Assembly: GCF_011046555.1 (NCBI RefSeq)
Contig: NZ_CP049246.1
Span: forward strand, 3,844,001 to 3,908,000
Direction: 5' to 3'
From: Sphingobacterium lactis
GTDB taxonomy: Bacteria; Bacteroidota; Bacteroidia; Sphingobacteriales; Sphingobacteriaceae
Length of the DNA: 64,000 bases
Shown piece after piece: positions 62,933-64,000 of the stretch (position 1 is its first letter; the number at the start of each line of letters is the position of its first letter). The translations under genes were made by a program, and so were the position numbers. The notes below the pieces were generated by a model, which was given only the letters and a program-made list of their open reading frames with translations, had not been told where the DNA came from and did not search any database.

Positions 62933-64000
62933 AACGGCATTCCCACACCGAAATTATACTGGATAAAGTTGTATCGATCGGGCCAATGCGTTTCGTAGTA
63001 AGTCCGTTTAAAATCCTTCGCATTGAAGAGGTGACGGATCACCCATTGGTCAGAACCTCGGAACTGTGGATCCTTCAGCTTTAACCCGGCATCAAAGCGG
63101 ATAATGAAATAATCCAGGTCCACCCGCAGGCCAAAACCTGTTCCCAAAGCGATCTGTGACAAAAATTTACTGCCATCGAACTCGCCATCCAGGTTGATCT
63201 CATTCTTGCGCATCCGCCAGATATTTCCGGCATCCAGGAATGTGGCGCCATTTAATTTAGCGCCAAAGAAATTGTTCAGCATCCGGAAACGGTATTCTGC
63301 GTTGGCTTCGATCTTGATCTCACCCAGCTGATCCAAATTCCGCAGATTCAGGCGGATATCCTGCTCGGTAGTCTCCCTGTTGTAACCTCCAGGACCCAAT
63401 GTTCGCGCCTGCCAGGCACGGATGCCATTCATACCGCCCGCAAAGAAGCTCTTCTCAAAAATCAACAACTCCTTGTTGTTCCCATAGGGAACAGCGACAC
63501 CGGAATTCAATCGGAAAACTAACTGTCGGTTCCCACCGAGGAATCTATACCAACGGTAATCCACCTCCCCTTTCACATATTGCAGATACGGCACACCGAA
63601 CAACAGTTTTTCGCCATTATCATTTTCTTTGAACTGCAGTACGTTGCTTAGCAAGCCCAACATATTCCCGCTCATATCCACAGCACCACGGAAATAACTG
63701 AAATTATCTTTCGTGGTCAGTTTAGGAGCATTGTAGGTAAAGGCATACTGTGCACCCAATCCGAAATATTGCCTATCGTTACTGCGTACATAGAGTGCAT
63801 ATCCCCGATCGATCAAACTCTGCCGAAATTCGTTGTTCAAACGTCCATCACGGTATTCGATCACCACGGGGGTCAGGCTGTGCATTTTATTCGGTGCCTC
63901 ATACCAGAGGTAATTCAAGCTATTGATCCAGTAGCGATTGGCATAGGTCTGGTCCTGAAAGAAGAGCTGCAGACTGGAGGAGAAGGTTGTTCTGGGCAAA
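62929..64000 (-). CDS. BamA/TamA-like outer-membrane barrel protein, C-terminal part (truncated by window)
   Basis: An open frame entering from the right edge, at least 356 residues, ending in NFGVGMPF with terminal Phe, as in outer-membrane barrels. The segments FFAGGMNGIRAWQARTLGPG (the conserved G-x-R-G-like loop region of Omp85 proteins), ANAEYRFRMLNNFFGAKLNG and FLDAGNIWRM are typical of the BamA/TamA family barrel. The POTRA-containing N-terminus lies outside. It probably belongs to a Bacteroidota TamL/TamA-type translocation component rather than BamA itself (inference). Confidence 0.8.
   Translation of the reverse strand, partial: LPRTTFSSSLQLFFQDQTYANRYWINSLNYLWYEAPNKMHSLTPVVIEYRDGRLNNEFRQSLIDRGYALYVRSNDRQYFGLGAQYAFTYNAPKLTTKDNFSYFRGAVDMSGNMLGLLSNVLQFKENDNGEKLLFGVPYLQYVKGEVDYRWYRFLGGNRQLVFRLNSGVAVPYGNNKELLIFEKSFFAGGMNGIRAWQARTLGPGGYNRETTEQDIRLNLRNLDQLGEIKIEANAEYRFRMLNNFFGAKLNGATFLDAGNIWRMRKNEINLDGEFDGSKFLSQIALGTGFGLRVDLDYFIIRFDAGLKLKDPQFRGSDQWVIRHLFNAKDFKRTYYETHWPDRYNFIQYNFGVGMPF

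Overview
The window looks like chromosomal DNA of a Bacteroidota member of the family Sphingobacteriaceae, most likely Sphingobacterium or a close relative. The reasons are the many TonB-dependent receptors with carboxypeptidase-like N-termini, GLPGLI and fimbrillin-like lipoproteins, DUF4286, DUF6600 and DUF983 genes, Bacteroidota-type -7 promoter elements (TAnnTTTG) and the near absence of Shine-Dalgarno sites. No plasmid, phage, integrase, CRISPR array, rRNA or tRNA gene is visible. The genus assignment is an inference from protein style only.

Layout. 1-1350: end of a metallophosphoesterase gene, a possible small structured RNA, then a block of palindromic and direct repeats. 1364-4549 (minus): the thrS-infC-rpmI-rplT translation operon. 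4854-6146: queE and a second repeat patch. 6147-11297: a sulfatase plus two Gfo/Idh/MocA oxidoreductases, divergent from a DUF819 membrane protein. 11604-21243: surface and nutrient genes: a fimbrillin-like lipoprotein, a beta-propeller phytase with its TonB receptor, and a GLPGLI/TonB-receptor pair. 21378-32138: housekeeping (a thioesterase gene interrupted by TAG, rsmI, lnt, a NifS-type cysteine desulfurase, lipoproteins, etfBA, a DUF151 nuclease, a nucleoside permease). 32536-36670: a TonB receptor and a repeat-rich lipoprotein. 36913-39551: an ABC exporter-like pair whose permease carries a huge histidine-rich insert, plus a small Cys-containing secreted protein. 39548-43877 (minus): HIT, DedA, two tandem pyrophosphatases, a CorC-like protein and rsmE. 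44071-45740: an AT-rich array of three tandem secreted paralogs. 46254-51150: greA, and a response regulator/histidine kinase preceded by a lipoprotein that looks like a dead S9 peptidase. 51245-55540: small membrane proteins, a pseudouridine synthase and an mlaEFD lipid-transport operon. 55758-59291: a cationic DUF6600 protein, pncB and a methyltransferase. 59520-60950: the largest repeat island. 61003-64000: serS, a small membrane protein and the end of a BamA/TamA-like barrel.

The most interesting points are: (i) the S9-like lipoprotein that has lost its catalytic Ser and His and sits directly upstream of a two-component system; (ii) the His-rich ABC/DUF3299-like cluster, a candidate metal system; (iii) two families of dispersed structured repeats in which differences between copies occur as base-pair-preserving pairs; (iv) a thioesterase gene with an in-frame TAG where a conserved Trp codon is expected; (v) several genes whose -7 element lies 3-5 nt before the start codon, implying leaderless mRNAs; and (vi) infC with a TTG start.
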